Part shown: positions 38,690 to 39,931 of the stretch, piece after piece
Layout: every line of letters starts with the position of its first letter
Numbering within the stretch: position 1 is the first letter of the stretch
From: Apostichopus californicus
Taxonomy: Eukaryota > Echinodermata > Holothuroidea > Aspidochirotida > Stichopodidae
DNA: 39,931 bases
Assembly (NCBI GenBank): GCA_020650975.1
Contig: JAIPMN010005783.1
Coordinates: 4,222-44,152 of the forward strand
Reading direction: 5' to 3'
The notes under the pieces: generated by a model
Databases searched by the model: none
The model's input: the letters and a program-made list of their open reading frames with translations, nothing else
Told to the model about the DNA's origin: nothing
Position numbers and translations under genes: made by a program

Positions 38690-39931
38690 ATCCCATTTAT
38701 CCGTTGTTCATTTTTTTTCATGAAGTAAAAAGTATCCTTCTGACAGAGAAGATTGTGAATGGGACAGCGCCTTCATGAAAGATATGGGAAAGGATGAAGG
38801 TGGTGGGGGAGATAGAGGGGGTAATGACTATAATGACTAGTTAAGGCAGTGGGGGGGGGGAGGAACAATGCAAGGTTATAACGCATGTAATTAATTACAT
38901 CTCATCTGTCTATAAAGATCCTTCTGTTAAGTGTTTTCAACAGTTGTGTGGGGTGGGGGGGCATGGAAGAGGTGGGGAGCTTTGGGCTGTTGTGTTGGGG
39001 TGGGTGTGGCAGAGTAATAATCCAAGTGTCATTTGTCCTATTCATCCCCCCCCCCCCTCCTCCGATCTCCTGCTTGCTATACCAGTATTGCCCTGTTACT
39101 GATTCGCCGGGTGGTCCTCTCAACGTCATTTGACACTGATAAAAGTTCTGTCACACCTAATTGTGCGAGTCTACGTCATAGCTCACTAGGCTGAAATACT
39201 TCCACAAATTGGATAAACAGCGGCCCATTACTTTCATTGTGCTGGGGATTATTACAAGTCTAATCTATTTAATGCCGCCAGCTTTTTTCTGTTAAATTTA
39301 GAACCGGCAAGAGTTGCAATGTTCTATTTCCTCGTTCCACCTCAAATTACATCTGGCATGCCTCGGATTCCTATCTAAGACGCGGAGAGGTTAATACGGC
39401 GGAGGAAACAGGCCTGTATACATGTGAAGTACCAGCACACAGTGTAGTTGGGATGCCTAATCGATCTTTCTATATTATGATAAATCTACCCCGAAGAGGG
39501 AGAGGAGAATACGACCGACCTGTCGCAGGAAGTACTAAACTGCTTGTCGTACAGTCAAGTTCCGATAAGTTTGATAACTTTTAAAGGAGTTACGATGGAA
39601 TGAAACCGTCCAAAAGTTCCAACTATTGGAATACGAATGGAGGACTTCATCCTACTCTGGCTCGAAAACACAAGAGATTCTGCTAGCATCAACTTGAAGT
39701 TAATGAATATGCATGAACCAACTCATCAAGCATAACATTAATACAAATATATGCAGAAATTGAGAAAGAGGAATTAAGGTTTAGCATAAAACACAGCTTA
39801 AATTCTGTGTACAAAAAAGAGGATTAAACATACCAAGTGTCACAAAGGTTGTTAATCCTATTTAAGGTATCCCCTTCCTGCCTTCTCTCTCCTTCCTACC
39901 CCTCTACTACCCCTCCCTCCCCCCTCTACTA
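38690..39931. other. Patched upstream intron to window edge, no exon recognised
   Basis: The preceding Patched exon (end of TM4, GVDDVF-type motif) was looked for on the - strand and not found. The stretch has G-rich patches near 38850 and 38950 and a CT-rich end at 39870-39931. Confidence 0.6.

Overview
The window is animal nuclear genomic DNA: intron-containing genes with GT-AG junctions, AT-rich introns, LINE, SINE and MITE remnants, minisatellites and very frequent poly-G/poly-C runs. The protein sequences look like an invertebrate deuterostome, most likely an echinoderm (a sea cucumber would fit). This placement is an inference from family resemblance; no search was run. There is one assembly gap of ten Ns (18114-18123).

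Three protein-coding genes were rebuilt exon by exon. (1) A receptor-type protein tyrosine phosphatase on the + strand, coding exons 6097-10877. Its single visible PTP domain looks like the membrane-distal (D2) kind, with WPN in place of WPD, and its 5' end is not found. (2) A complete nucleoplasmin-fold FK506-binding protein (FKBP39/46 type) on the - strand, 22015 down to 12986, 11 coding exons, 412 residues; all splice phases agree. (3) The C-terminal 840 residues of the Hedgehog receptor Patched on the - strand, 38488 down to 28421, 12 exons. Its N-terminal part lies beyond the right edge. The PTP and FKBP genes converge tail to tail across about 2.1 kb. The 5' end of FKBP faces the 3' end of Patched across about 6.4 kb without a recognisable gene.

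Left region (1-6096): no convincing exon, only layered repeats. These are an AGGTCA-rich interspersed repeat split by a LINE 3' end, a 50-bp GC-rich minisatellite, a strikingly regular 157-bp tandem array of tRNA-like modules with A and B boxes, a short GTTCCGAC repeat and a possible hAT MITE. Introns of the three genes hold two copies of a TTAA-bounded MITE, a hAT MITE with a perfect 8-bp target duplication, a second hAT MITE, a tRNA-derived SINE, a LINE 3' end, and minisatellites of 31 bp and 15 bp (the latter with a 241-bp higher-order period). A 48-bp and an 11-bp array lie downstream of Patched.

The genes do not form an obvious functional unit: Patched is a membrane Hedgehog receptor, the FKBP a nuclear prolyl isomerase/histone chaperone-like protein, the PTP a signalling protein. 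No clearly new multi-gene system was found. The most distinctive observations are the 157-bp tRNA-like array, a partial tandem duplication of a Patched exon that still reads as protein, the altered catalytic motifs of the PTP domain, and the TTAA MITE family.
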